A stretch of 64,000 nucleotides of DNA from Pseudarthrobacter chlorophenolicus A6 (GTDB taxonomy: Bacteria; Actinomycetota; Actinomycetes; Actinomycetales; Micrococcaceae): positions 3,575,209-3,639,208 of the forward strand of contig NC_011886.1 in NCBI RefSeq assembly GCF_000022025.1. The letters run 5' to 3'. Under the pieces are notes generated by a model. The model had not been told where the DNA came from. It did not search any database and was given only the letters and a program-made list of their open reading frames with translations. This document shows positions 36,004-43,954 of this stretch, piece by piece. Numbering within the stretch: the stretch's first letter is position 1; the number at the start of each line of letters is the position of its first letter. Both the position numbers and the translations under genes were made by a program.

Positions 36004-36690
36004 ATGAACGGCGTGGAGAACCTAGAAACAAAGCGGCTGATCCTCCGACCCTGGGAGCCCGAGGATGCAGACTTCGTGCTGGATCTCTACTCCCGCTGGA
36101 AGGTGCAGCGCTTCATCGGAAACCCGCCCCGCGTGATGGCGGACCGCGCTGAGGCCGAGGAACGCATCCGGGTGTGGCGAGCCATGGACCATCCGGTCCA
36201 CGCGGTCTGGGCCGTTCAATTGAAGGACCCAGCTCAACAGGCGAACCCAACCCGCCCAACAAACCCCGCCCACCCAACAAACCCAGCCCAGCAGGCGAAC
36301 CCAGCCCAACCAACAAACCCACCGCAACAGACAGACCCTGCGCAGCCAAGAATCCCCGGACACAGCAAGCCCGCACTCGCCGGGACGCTGCTCCTCAAGT
36401 CCATTCCGGCGTCGGGCGCTGCACTCCCCCTGCAGCCGTCGGGTGACACGGAGATCGGCTGGCATTTCCACCCGGACCTCTGGGGAAAGGGGTACGCCAC
36501 CGAGGCCGCGGCGGCAGTCCTCGCCTACGCCTTCAATAACGGCGTGCCCAAAGTGGTGGCGGTGACCAACCCCGCCAACGCAGCGTCGCAAAGTGTGTGC
36601 ACCAGGATCGGACTGCTCCACCAAGGGCAGACCAGCGAGTACTACAACGCCCTGTGCGAGCTGTACGAACTGGCGAACCCGGAAGCTTAG
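36004..36690 (+). CDS. GNAT acetyltransferase (RimJ-like) with Asn-Pro repeat insertion
   Basis: The ~228-residue protein starts near LETKRLILRPWEPEDADFVL, typical of RimJ/RimL-type GNAT enzymes. It has the acetyl-CoA loop as GWHFHPDLWGKGYATEAAAA and ends with NAASQSVCTRIGLLHQGQ and ALCELYELA. Between strand 3 (HAVWAVQLKD) and strand 4 (KPALAGTLLLKSI) a low-complexity ~40-residue insert made of NPAQQANPT-type units replaces the usual short loop. Its substrate is not known. Its stop overlaps that of the convergent DUF1992 gene by 4 bp. Confidence 0.82.
   Translation: MNGVENLETKRLILRPWEPEDADFVLDLYSRWKVQRFIGNPPRVMADRAEAEERIRVWRAMDHPVHAVWAVQLKDPAQQANPTRPTNPAHPTNPAQQANPAQPTNPPQQTDPAQPRIPGHSKPALAGTLLLKSIPASGAALPLQPSGDTEIGWHFHPDLWGKGYATEAAAAVLAYAFNNGVPKVVAVTNPANAASQSVCTRIGLLHQGQTSEYYNALCELYELANPEA
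36228..36348 (+). repeat. degenerate Asn-Pro/Gln repeat inside the GNAT gene
   Basis: About 120 bp rich in A and C carry CCCAGCCCAGCAGGCGAACC- and CCAACAAACCC-type units, coding for NPTNP/NPAQQANP motifs. The local base composition differs from the flanking GC-rich coding sequence. The repeat keeps the reading frame. Confidence 0.75.
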
Positions 36691-37280
36691 CCCTGCCCCT
36701 TCCACAGCCGCTGCCACCAGGGGAGCTCCGGCGTGGGCTCCTCCACCACCTCAGGTGTCCGCGAGGCACGCCTGGCCCGCCACCGCTCCACCTGATCCTC
36801 CACGTCACGGGTCTTGGTGACCACCGGCGGCCCGCCCTGAAGCTGCCGGCGCGCATCAATGACGCGGCGGTTGAAATCAGCCAAAAGGTCACGGACCTGC
36901 TGTTCGGTGTACTGCGCATCCAACTCGTCGTCCAGCCCGGCGTCCTCCGCCCGGAGCAGGATGGCAGGCGGTCCCAGACCACTGATGTTCTCGCGCTGCA
37001 GGAGGCCCTTGACCCACCAGTCGGGATCGTAGGATTCGCCCAGCCCGGGAATCGGCTTACCGGCGTACTTGAGGTTGTCAAACTTTCCCTGCGCCATTGC
37101 GTCCCGGACCAGGTACTCGGCCCGGGCTGAGTCGCTGACTTTGCGGCGCTTCTCCCGTTCCTTGGCGTCCAGCGCGTCGAGGGCGGCTTCTTCCTCCGAA
37201 CTGATGCCCGCGCCGCGGTACGAACGGACCTCGGCCGCGCGCTCCAGCCGTTTCCGGTACTCCGACGCCCCGCCGCCCAT
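36687..37280 (-). CDS. DUF1992 protein (DnaJC28-like conserved domain)
   Basis: The ~197-residue protein contains ARAEYLVRDAMAQGKFDNL and KPIPGLGESYDPDWWVKGLL, the signature of DUF1992, which is also found in eukaryotic DNAJC28. A charged helical C-terminus with DDELDAQYTEQQVRDLLADF follows. It is cytosolic with no known reaction. I take the ATG at 37280; an in-frame GTG at 37289 is equally possible. Confidence 0.88.
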   Translation of the reverse strand: MGGGASEYRKRLERAAEVRSYRGAGISSEEEAALDALDAKEREKRRKVSDSARAEYLVRDAMAQGKFDNLKYAGKPIPGLGESYDPDWWVKGLLQRENISGLGPPAILLRAEDAGLDDELDAQYTEQQVRDLLADFNRRVIDARRQLQGGPPVVTKTRDVEDQVERWRARRASRTPEVVEEPTPELPWWQRLWKGQG

Positions 37281-37369
37281 TCGTGTCACCGCCTTGCCTT
37301 GGTTGATGCCCTCCTCCCAGTATTTCGAAGCATCGCGCCGGGTTCAACGCCCTGCCGGCACCACGCTAA

Positions 37370-37381
37370 GAAAACGTTTCC
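37370..37381. promoter_or_regulatory. LacI-type half-palindromic operator before the GH35 gene
   Basis: GAAAACGTTTCC resembles the central AACGTT dyad of LacI-family operators. It lies 23 bp before the putative start of the beta-galactosidase gene. No LacI regulator is adjacent, so a trans-acting one is implied. Confidence 0.35.
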
Positions 37382-37403
37382 CGAGTGTGCAATACTTCCT
37401 CCC

Positions 37404-39794
37404 ATGCCATCACCCTCCACCGGTTCCCCGTCCCTCCTGCGCGCCGCCCACACACCGTGGCAAACTCCCCTGACCCTGCCCGCCATGAGCAACACCCTTG
37501 ACCGCCACCACCGCTACCGCGTCACGAGCAGGTACCTGGAGGCCGACGGGCAGCCCGTCCTCCCGGTGTCCGGCGAGCTGCACTACAGCAGGGTGCCGCG
37601 GTCACGGTGGGAGGAGCGGCTGCGGCTGATGAGGGCCGGCGGCATCACGGTGGTGGCCACCTACGCTTTCTGGATCCACCATGAGCAGACCGAAGGCAAG
37701 GTGAGGTTCGACGGCGGCCTGGACGTGGGTGCGTTCGTCCGCCTGTGCGCGGAGATCGGCCTGGACGTGGTGCTGCGCATCGGCCCCTGGTGCCACGGCG
37801 AGGTCCGCAACGGCGGCTTCCCGGACTGGGTGCAGGCGGCGCCGGTGCAGCACCGCACCAACGACCCCGCCTACCTGGAACTGGTGAAGGGCTGGTTCGG
37901 GCGCCTCGGAGAGGAGCTCCACCAGCTGACCGGGCCGGACACCAACGTGATTGGCATCCAGCTGGAAAACGAGCTGTACGACCAGCCGGACCACTTCGTG
38001 GAGCTTAAGAAACTGGCCAGGAACGCCGGCCTGACCGCACCCATCTGGACAGCCACAGCCTGGGGCGGCGCAGACCTGCCGGCGGGGGAAGTCCTCCCCC
38101 TGTTCGGCGGCTACGGCGACGGGTTCTGGGTAGATGCGGACGCCCCCTGGGACCCCACGTTCCGCGAGCACTACTTCTTCAGCCATGTGTGGGACGATCC
38201 GGGCATCGGCGCGGATATCCGCGAGTTCGTGGGTAACGGCGTCCAGGATGCAGGCGCGGACGGCGGAAACAGCGCAGCTGCATTCCGGACACCGCCGGCC
38301 CTTTTCCCGCCGGCCACCTGCGAGCTGACCGGGGGCATGGCCACGGCCTACCAGCGCCGCCCCTGGCCGCAGGGGCTGGACGTGGCCGCCGTGGCGCACA
38401 ACAAGATCGGCAACGGCTCGGCCTGGCAGGGCTACTACATGTTCGCCGGCGGGATGAACCCAGCCGACGGGCTCCAGGAATCCCAGGAGACCGGCTACCC
38501 GAACGATATGCCGCGGTTCGACTACGACTTCCACGCCCCCATCGGCGCGTCCGGCCGGCTGGCCGGCAGCTTTGCCGCCCTGCGCAAGCAGCACGCCTTC
38601 CTGGCAGCCTTCGGCCACCGACTGGCGCAGATGCCGTCTTCCCTCCCCGAGGCCATGCCGGATTGCATCGAGGACACCACCACCCTCCGCTGGGCGCTCC
38701 GCAGCAACGGCACCGCCGGCTACGTGTTCATCACGTGGCACCAGCCGCACATTCCGCTGCCCACCTACGGGGATGCCCGCTTCGAGATAGCGCTCGACGG
38801 CGGCCCGGTCACCTTTCCGGGGCAGCCGCTGGACATCCCGGCGGGAACCGTGGCGCACTGGCCGGTAAACCTCGAAGTGGCCGGCGTGACCATCGAGTGG
38901 GCCACCGCCTCCCCGCTGACCTTCCTGGAACCCTCCGCCGAGGACCCGGACTCGCTGCCCACCCTGGTCCTGGCGGCCGAGCCCGGAATTCCCGTGGAAC
39001 TATGCTTCGCCGCAGGTACAGAGGTCCATGGTGCTGGCGGCTCGGACGCGGCGGGCTCGTACCGGATCCACGGCAACGAACCCGTGGTTGCCACCGCCCG
39101 CCTCGGGGGTGCCCAGCTGGACATCCTGGTCCTCCCGGCAGAGGCTGTGGACGCCGCCTGGGTCTTGGGCGACACTGCCTCCCGTGAACTGATCCTCTCC
39201 AAGGATCCCGTGTGGGTGGATGGCACCGGCAACCTCGCAGGCCGTTCGACGGCCGCCCCCGAAGTGCTGCGCTACCGGCCCGGAGCGCGCTCCTTCGAGG
39301 CAGTCGCCGCAAACGCCACGGGCCCGGCTGCCCCGGCCGCGGGAAGCGTGGAAGTGGACATCGAACTGCTCAAGGCGGCAGGCCCTGTCCCCGCAACCTA
39401 CGGTTCCTCCGCCAACCGGGCCGCGGCGCCGGACCCTGCGGTGATCACTGAGTTGGCCCAGGCCTACCGGCTGACCCTCCCAGGCCTGGCGCTGGGGGCG
39501 CACACCGAGCTGGAAATCCACTGGGCCGGGGACGTGGCCCGGCTGCTGGTGGACGGGGAGGTGGTGGCCGACAGGTTCTGGGACGGCTCCCCCTGGGTCC
39601 TTGACGCGTCCGACGCCGGAGTCGGGCCCGGTGCCGATGTCACCCTGGAGATCCTGCCGCTATCGCCGGCAGCCAAGGTGGGGGTGCCCGCCGAGGCGCA
39701 ACGGCGCCGGGAGGCTTCGCACGGCGACCTTGCCGCGCTGGACGCGGTCCGGCTGGTCGGTTGGACGGCCTGGCAGGAGGCTCCGGCGACGTAA
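37404..39794 (+). CDS. glycoside hydrolase family 35 beta-galactosidase
   Basis: The ~796-residue protein has the GH35 barrel: VSGELHYSRVPRSRWEERL, GGITVVATYAFWIHHEQ, LRIGPWCHGEVRNGGFPDW, and the acid/base Glu in NVIGIQLENELYDQ. The likely nucleophile is in TCELTGGMA. Beta-sandwich domains follow to the C-terminus (ELEIHWAGDVARLLVDGEVV). It releases terminal beta-galactose from oligosaccharides. There is no clear signal peptide, so it is probably cytosolic. Starts at 37404 or 37485 are both possible, neither with a strong ribosome site. Confidence 0.9.
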   Translation: MPSPSTGSPSLLRAAHTPWQTPLTLPAMSNTLDRHHRYRVTSRYLEADGQPVLPVSGELHYSRVPRSRWEERLRLMRAGGITVVATYAFWIHHEQTEGKVRFDGGLDVGAFVRLCAEIGLDVVLRIGPWCHGEVRNGGFPDWVQAAPVQHRTNDPAYLELVKGWFGRLGEELHQLTGPDTNVIGIQLENELYDQPDHFVELKKLARNAGLTAPIWTATAWGGADLPAGEVLPLFGGYGDGFWVDADAPWDPTFREHYFFSHVWDDPGIGADIREFVGNGVQDAGADGGNSAAAFRTPPALFPPATCELTGGMATAYQRRPWPQGLDVAAVAHNKIGNGSAWQGYYMFAGGMNPADGLQESQETGYPNDMPRFDYDFHAPIGASGRLAGSFAALRKQHAFLAAFGHRLAQMPSSLPEAMPDCIEDTTTLRWALRSNGTAGYVFITWHQPHIPLPTYGDARFEIALDGGPVTFPGQPLDIPAGTVAHWPVNLEVAGVTIEWATASPLTFLEPSAEDPDSLPTLVLAAEPGIPVELCFAAGTEVHGAGGSDAAGSYRIHGNEPVVATARLGGAQLDILVLPAEAVDAAWVLGDTASRELILSKDPVWVDGTGNLAGRSTAAPEVLRYRPGARSFEAVAANATGPAAPAAGSVEVDIELLKAAGPVPATYGSSANRAAAPDPAVITELAQAYRLTLPGLALGAHTELEIHWAGDVARLLVDGEVVADRFWDGSPWVLDASDAGVGPGADVTLEILPLSPAAKVGVPAEAQRRREASHGDLAALDAVRLVGWTAWQEAPAT

Positions 39795-39840
39795 CCCGCC
39801 CGACAACAGGCCAGCGCACGCGAAAGCAGGCCAGCGAACA

Positions 39841-39884
39841 CGGAAGCGGACGACGCCGGGAGGCTCCGGCGTCGTCCGCTTCCG
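39841..39884. terminator. perfect 19-bp hairpin, bidirectional terminator
   Basis: CGGAAGCGGACGACGCCGG (39841-39859) is exactly complementary to 39866-39884 across a 6-nt GAGGCT loop. It separates the convergent GH35 and AHSA1-family genes. Confidence 0.8.
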
Positions 39885-39909
39885 TTACTTGGAGTGCAGC
39901 CAGCCGGCG

Positions 39910-40407
39910 TCAGGCGTTGGCGTGCTCGGCGAGGATGCCGTCAATCTGGCCGACTGCCTCCTTGAGGCCTTCCTCCATGCCCATCTGGATCATCTGTTCC
40001 AGCTGCTCTTCGGACTCGAAGGCGGAGAGCATGGTCATCCGGGTGCGGCCCCCGAGTGGCTCCAGTGTCACCGTGGCGTGGCTGGTTCCGTGTTCGCCGG
40101 TGGGTTTGCCGTCGCTGTCCGCGAACCCGTCATTGAACTCCAGCTGCCGCGGCGCCTGGATGCTGGTGAATTCCCACCAGCCATGAAACTTTTCGCCCTC
40201 GGGACTGGTCATGTAGTAGCCGGCCTTGCCGCCCGGCACAAAGTCGTGCTGGTAGAACGTTGCCGGGTACGTCGGCGGGCCCCACCAGCGCTCCAGTTGC
40301 CGGGGGTCCTCGAAGAGCTGCCACACGCGTTCCGCGCCGGCATCGAACTCGGCAACCAGGGTAAGGCTCAGGGCCTCGAGGTTCTTGTCCGTACTGATGA
40401 CTGTCAT
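39910..40407 (-). CDS. SRPBCC/AHSA1 family protein
   Basis: The 165-residue protein has an AHSA1-type START-like fold: LSLTLVAEFDAGAERVWQLF, PRQLERWWGPPTYPATF, GKAGYYMTSPEGEKFHGWW and the C-terminal helix EEQLEQMIQMGMEEGLKEAV. It is preceded on the same transcript by an ArsR-type regulator (12 bp away), a very common bacterial pair. The ligand is unknown; small-hydrophobe or stress-related binding is generic for the fold. Confidence 0.9.
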   Translation of the reverse strand: MTVISTDKNLEALSLTLVAEFDAGAERVWQLFEDPRQLERWWGPPTYPATFYQHDFVPGGKAGYYMTSPEGEKFHGWWEFTSIQAPRQLEFNDGFADSDGKPTGEHGTSHATVTLEPLGGRTRMTMLSAFESEEQLEQMIQMGMEEGLKEAVGQIDGILAEHANA

Positions 40408-40419
40408 GGCAATGCCTTC

Positions 40420-40752
40420 CTAACCTTCAGCGAGAATGTCGGCCATCCGGGCGGCGCGCTGCCGCCAGATGTGTTCGTATTCGTCGAGCAGCCGGCGGGC
40501 TTTCTGCAGGCCTTCATGATCACCCCGCACAATCTGCTCCCTTCCGCGCTTCTCCTTGGTCACCAGGGAGGCACGCTCCAACACCGCAACATGCTTTTGG
40601 ACTGCGGCGAAGCTCATGGCGTAGAGCGCTGCGAGGCCGGAGACCGAGAACTCACCAACGGTGACCCGGCGGACGATGTCGCGGCGGGTGGAATCGGCGA
40701 ACGCCTGGAAGAGGCGGTCCAGTTCGGTTTCGCGGAGCTGATCTACAACCAT
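40420..40752 (-). CDS. ArsR-type helix-turn-helix regulator
   Basis: The 110-residue protein has a winged helix: LDRLFQAFADSTRRDIVRRV, then FSVSGLAALYAMSFAAVQKH (recognition helix), then ASLVTKEKRGREQIV (wing). It lacks the Cys pairs of metal-sensing ArsR proteins, so it belongs to the AHSA1-linked subgroup. ATACAACCA and TGGTTGTA-like sequence immediately before its start could be its own operator. It heads the two-gene operon. Confidence 0.88.
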   Translation of the reverse strand: MVVDQLRETELDRLFQAFADSTRRDIVRRVTVGEFSVSGLAALYAMSFAAVQKHVAVLERASLVTKEKRGREQIVRGDHEGLQKARRLLDEYEHIWRQRAARMADILAEG

Positions 40753-40810
40753 TTGGTTGTACGATAGTCCGGCCGCGAAGGGGTGTCAATGGTTCTGTAT
40801 CTTGAGTGGC

Positions 40811-41575
40811 ATGAGCATTTTCCTGTTGGGTGCAGGGCCGGACGCAGAAGCGTTCCCCGAAGTGTTTGACCTGTTTGCCGCCGAAGCGGCGCTGAGGGCA
40901 GCACCTGGACGATCGCCCCGGATTGCCGTGGCGGTTCATGACAGCGGCGGCGCCCCGCTCAACCGACTGCCGGAATATGCCGGTCCGCTGCAGGAGCGGA
41001 TTGCCTGCGACGTGGTGCCCGTCCTGCTTGGCAACGGCGGCCCTGCGGATCCCGCGGCGTTCGCCGGAGTGGACGGCGTGGTGGTGGGCGGCGGGCTGAC
41101 TCCTGCCTACTGGAAGGGCATCAACGGGGCAGGCCACGCGATCCGGGACATGGTGGCGGGCGGCGTCCCCTACCTCGGCTTTTCTGCGGGCGCGATGGTG
41201 GCGCCCGAGCAGGCCCTGATCGGTGGATACCGCATCAACGGCATTGAGGTCTGCGGCGAGGAGTGCTCCGAGGGCCTGGCTGACTTGGACTTCCGCCAGG
41301 GCCTGGGGCTTGCCCCGTTCGCAGTGGATGTCCACGCCGCACAGGCAGGCACGTTGAGCCGGGCCGTCGGCGCAGTGGCGGCCGGACTGGTGGACCATGC
41401 AGTGGCGATCGACGAAGGCACGGCCATCATCCTCGCCGCAGTGGACGCCAGGGAGTACACGGTGATCGGCGCGGGCACGTGCTGGGACGTCCGGGGACGT
41501 GCTGGCCGGGGGCCGGGCCTTGGCGGAGGAGCCGCGGTAGTCACCGCACGGACGGCGGAACCGGCACGGAACTGA
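40811..41575 (+). CDS. peptidase S51-like (type 1 glutamine amidotransferase-fold) protein
   Basis: The 254-residue protein begins MSIFLLGAGPDAEAFPEVFD and has VVVGGGLTPAYWKGI and then YLGFSAGAMVAPEQAL, whose Ser fits the GxSAG nucleophile of dipeptidase E/cyanophycinase-type S51 hydrolases. The C-terminal part has DEGTAIILAAVDAREYTVIG. It is cytosolic, and the substrate is unknown (aspartyl dipeptides are typical for the family). The ATG is at 40811; it is divergent from the ArsR gene. Confidence 0.78.
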   Translation: MSIFLLGAGPDAEAFPEVFDLFAAEAALRAAPGRSPRIAVAVHDSGGAPLNRLPEYAGPLQERIACDVVPVLLGNGGPADPAAFAGVDGVVVGGGLTPAYWKGINGAGHAIRDMVAGGVPYLGFSAGAMVAPEQALIGGYRINGIEVCGEECSEGLADLDFRQGLGLAPFAVDVHAAQAGTLSRAVGAVAAGLVDHAVAIDEGTAIILAAVDAREYTVIGAGTCWDVRGRAGRGPGLGGGAAVVTARTAEPARN

Positions 41576-41608
41576 CGACGACGGCGCAGGCCGCCTGCCG
41601 CCGTCGGC
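41576..41608 (+). terminator. hairpin terminator after the S51-like gene
   Basis: CGACGACGGCGCAGG (41576-41590) pairs with CCTGCCGCCGTCGG with one bulge across a 3-nt loop. It lies between convergent genes. It has no strong T run, so efficiency is uncertain. Confidence 0.55.
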
Positions 41609-41630
41609 AAATCACTGCGAGGGCAGGCGC

Positions 41631-42362
41631 CTACTCGAAGTGGGTTTGGATGCGGTCTCCGGAGAGCTGTTGGATCAGCTCCGTTGCCACGTCGCGAAGT
41701 TTGCGGTTCCGGTTGCTGGACACCCTGGTGAGGATTTCCATGGCCTCAGACTGGGAGCAGCGGTTCTGTGCCATGATGACGCCGCAGGCGAGGTTGATGG
41801 CGGTCCTGCTTTCCAGCGCCGCCTCAAGATCGTCCGCACGGTTCTGGGCCCTGTTGAGCCGGACGGAGAGGTTGAAGGTGTTATGCGCCGAGGCTGCGAA
41901 CCCCACGGCCTTCGCGTAGACGTCTTCGGTAAACGCGTCCGGCCTGTCAGCGAAGAAGTTCAGGGCCGCGCTTGCGCCGTCTGCGATCCCGAGCGGGACG
42001 CCCAACGTACTGTGCACCCCTGCATCGAGCAGCGCTTTGCTGTAGGCAGGCCACCGCTGGTCCGCGGCGACATCTTCAACCAGCACCGGGGACATCTCGC
42101 GGATCGCCTCGATGCACGGCCCGTCCCCCAGGGCTTGCTCAACCCGGTCCAGTTCCACGGCCCGCTCGCTGCTGCCGGCCGCGGTTGCGGGCCGCCGCTG
42201 GATCTTGAGGGTGACCGCACATTCGATACGGTCGTTGGCAGCCTCGGAGACAGCGGCAGCGGCAATTCCGGACAGCCCGGAGAGAAACTCCACCACGCTC
42301 TCGGCGCCTGTGAGGATCTCTTGAAGTTCGTGGACAACGTTGTTGTCAGCCGATTTCGACAT
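41631..42362 (-). CDS. GAF-ANTAR regulator (RNA-binding antiterminator type)
   Basis: The 243-residue protein has an N-terminal GAF domain (VEFLSGLSGIAAAAVSEAAN; GVHSTLGVPLGIADGASAAL) and a C-terminal ANTAR domain (ALESRTAINLACGVIMAQNR; SEAMEILTRVSSNRNRKLRD). ANTAR proteins bind dual-hairpin RNA and prevent termination, with the sensor domain controlling activity. It lies head to head with a degenerate copy of a similar gene at 42367-42814. The RNA target is not identifiable here. Confidence 0.9.
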   Translation of the reverse strand: MSKSADNNVVHELQEILTGAESVVEFLSGLSGIAAAAVSEAANDRIECAVTLKIQRRPATAAGSSERAVELDRVEQALGDGPCIEAIREMSPVLVEDVAADQRWPAYSKALLDAGVHSTLGVPLGIADGASAALNFFADRPDAFTEDVYAKAVGFAASAHNTFNLSVRLNRAQNRADDLEAALESRTAINLACGVIMAQNRCSQSEAMEILTRVSSNRNRKLRDVATELIQQLSGDRIQTHFE

Positions 42363-42366
42363 GCGC

Positions 42367-42814
42367 CTATCCTACTGCGGCAGCCAATCGGCGAGCGTCC
42401 TGACCGGCCAAATCGATTGGCATATGCTGCAGCAGCTTCCAGTCCGGTCCCTGGTCACCTCGCCCCTGATCGCCGGCAGTGAGGCCATCGGCTCCCTGAT
42501 GCTGTACGCCTCCGGACCCCACACGTACGGCGGCTCCAGCGGACGCCTCCTGGAACTCTTCGCAGCACCGGCAGCAACCCTCATTGCCCACATCCAGGCC
42601 CGCGGAGCCCCGCATAAGCTGACCGAAGGATTACGCCAGTCGCTGTACAGCCGGGATGTGGTGAACCGTGCGTGCGGAGTCCTCATGGAGCGGCTGGGCA
42701 TTCCCCAACGACTCCGCGCTGCGGCAACTCATCAGGCAAGCCGGGGACCAGGGCGCCAACCTCCAGCAGGTGAGCGAGGCCGTCCTTTCCGGGCCACCGG
42801 CGTCCAGGGCCTAG
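42367..42814 (+). pseudogene. GAF-ANTAR regulator remnant, 5'-truncated and frameshifted
   Basis: The frame carries the end of a GAF domain (SLVTSPLIAGSEAIGSLMLY; LLELFAAPAATLIAHIQARG) and the start of ANTAR (SRDVVNRACGVLMERLGIP). At a run of four C (42703-42706) the family sequence continues in the next frame as NDSALRQLIRQAGDQGANLQ to a TAG at 42812-42814. Removing one C restores a continuous ANTAR domain. The first ~60-100 residues of the GAF domain are absent because the divergent intact gene starts there. It is therefore a degraded regulator; a sequencing error could explain only the frameshift, not the truncation. Confidence 0.75.
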
Positions 42815-42823
42815 GAGCGCCGC

Positions 42824-43135
42824 ATGGGCTTTGATCCAAACGAACCGGAACAGCGGCGGCGCCTCCGCGCGGCAATCAAGGCGGCGGACATCCCGCTGTC
42901 CGAACTATGGCTGAACTACTTCAGCCTGTCCGGCGATGCCGGCCAATACGAGGTGGAAGCGTACCTCCAGGGGCTCCTCCCGCTTCCGGCCATCCAGCGG
43001 GACCTGCCGGCCCTGGCCGCCAATGAAATAATTGACGACCTCCCCGGGCCGCGGGCACCGTACTCTTACGATTTCTGCGACGAATCCGGCCGCGAGGATG
43101 AGGGGGCAGGCGCAGGACCAGCCAACGGAGGATAG
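42824..43135 (+). CDS. conserved hypothetical protein (103 aa)
   Basis: The protein begins MGFDPNEPEQRRRLRAAIK, then IPLSELWLNYFSLSGDAGQY and EVEAYLQGLLPLPAIQRDLP. It is helical and acidic, with no membrane segment. I have the impression of a family common in Arthrobacter-like genomes, but no function is known to me. It starts 9 bp after the ANTAR remnant's stop, so it may be cotranscribed with what was once a regulator gene. Confidence 0.7.
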   Translation: MGFDPNEPEQRRRLRAAIKAADIPLSELWLNYFSLSGDAGQYEVEAYLQGLLPLPAIQRDLPALAANEIIDDLPGPRAPYSYDFCDESGREDEGAGAGPANGG

Positions 43136-43597
43136 TCCGGGCCTCTACGCCCCGGCTTTACGCCGAACCAACCTCATTCCCTGACTACCCCCTACACCGG
43201 CGGTGTGATGAGTTTCACCTGCAATATTCGGCCATCTGGTTGGGCGCCCGCGGAAGCCCCGTGCACTATGGAATGGCAGGGCTGGAGACTATCCGGCCCT
43301 TACCCACCTGGTGAAGCGATGAAGCGCACCGGTGCGCCCCCGGCCGCCGACGCCTCAGAGCTCGGCCAGGCCGCTTCCCGGCTTCCGGCCGGGACCACAG
43401 AAAGTACAGAACCGTGAATCCCTTGCCGCCGCACAAGGCCGGTGTGATTGCTCACATCGCGGCCGGAACGGTTGCCAACTCCGGCAGCGGCATGCACCAT
43501 GGAAGAACGGGAATGCGCTTTCCCAACTGATTGCCTCACCGACGAGGACCCGGCCTGTTCAGCCAGGCCGCCCACCGCAAGAAATGGAAGTTGAATA
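43136..43597. other. 462-bp stretch without a supportable gene
   Basis: Short open frames occur (for example 43320-43417 and 43414-43526), but none has both a good ribosome site and recognisable protein sequence. Two similar segments, GTGCACTATGGAATGG (around 43260) and ATGCACCATGGAAGAA (around 43490), hint at a degenerate duplication. The stretch is probably decayed coding DNA or a long leader of the next small gene. Confidence 0.45.
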
Positions 43598-43792
43598 ATG
43601 ACGTTCGATGCCACTCACTCCGTAACCCTGAAGATCTGGGACAAGGCAGCCCTGCACCACACCCTTGATGCTGCCATCAGCGACCTCTCCTCCCGCCACA
43701 ACACCACCACCTGCCAGGTCGCAGTCACCTGCAGTGGCCCGAACACCTTCACGCTGAGCCTGCGCAACAGCGGCGCCCTGGCCACCGCCTAG
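43598..43792 (+). CDS. small hypothetical protein (64 aa)
   Basis: The protein reads MTFDATHSVTLKIWDKAALH, then TLDAAISDLSSRHNTTTCQV and FTLSLRNSGALATA. It looks like a small alpha/beta protein with one Cys. A GGAAG site precedes the ATG by 9 nt, and a strong terminator follows 18 bp after the stop, which supports a real gene. I do not recognise a family. Confidence 0.6.
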   Translation: MTFDATHSVTLKIWDKAALHHTLDAAISDLSSRHNTTTCQVAVTCSGPNTFTLSLRNSGALATA

Positions 43793-43810
43793 GCAACCAG
43801 CACCGCGGGG

Positions 43811-43855
43811 AAGCGGACGACGACGGGCCCTCCCGTCGTCGTCCGCTTTTCTTTT
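43811..43855 (+). terminator. rho-independent terminator
   Basis: AAGCGGACGACGACGGG (43811-43827) pairs perfectly with CCCGTCGTCGTCCGCTT (43832-43848), followed by TTCTTTT. It ends the 43598-43792 transcript. Confidence 0.9.
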
Positions 43856-43954
43856 GGGACGCCGCCGCCAGCAGTCGTCCATTCGAACGGACATTCAGCA
43901 GAGCAGGGCGTCCAGTAGAGTCGTGGCAACAACCGCGACACAAAGGTTTGGAAG

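Noticed and set aside
42700..42712. programmed ribosomal frameshift in the ANTAR remnant
   Set aside because: There is no slippery heptamer, stimulatory stop or structure, and the gene is also truncated at its 5' end, so decay is simpler.
43414..43527. GTG-initiated 37-codon frame with MHHGRTGMRF end
   Set aside because: It has no ribosome site and no recognisable similarity; kept only as part of the unexplained 43136-43597 region.
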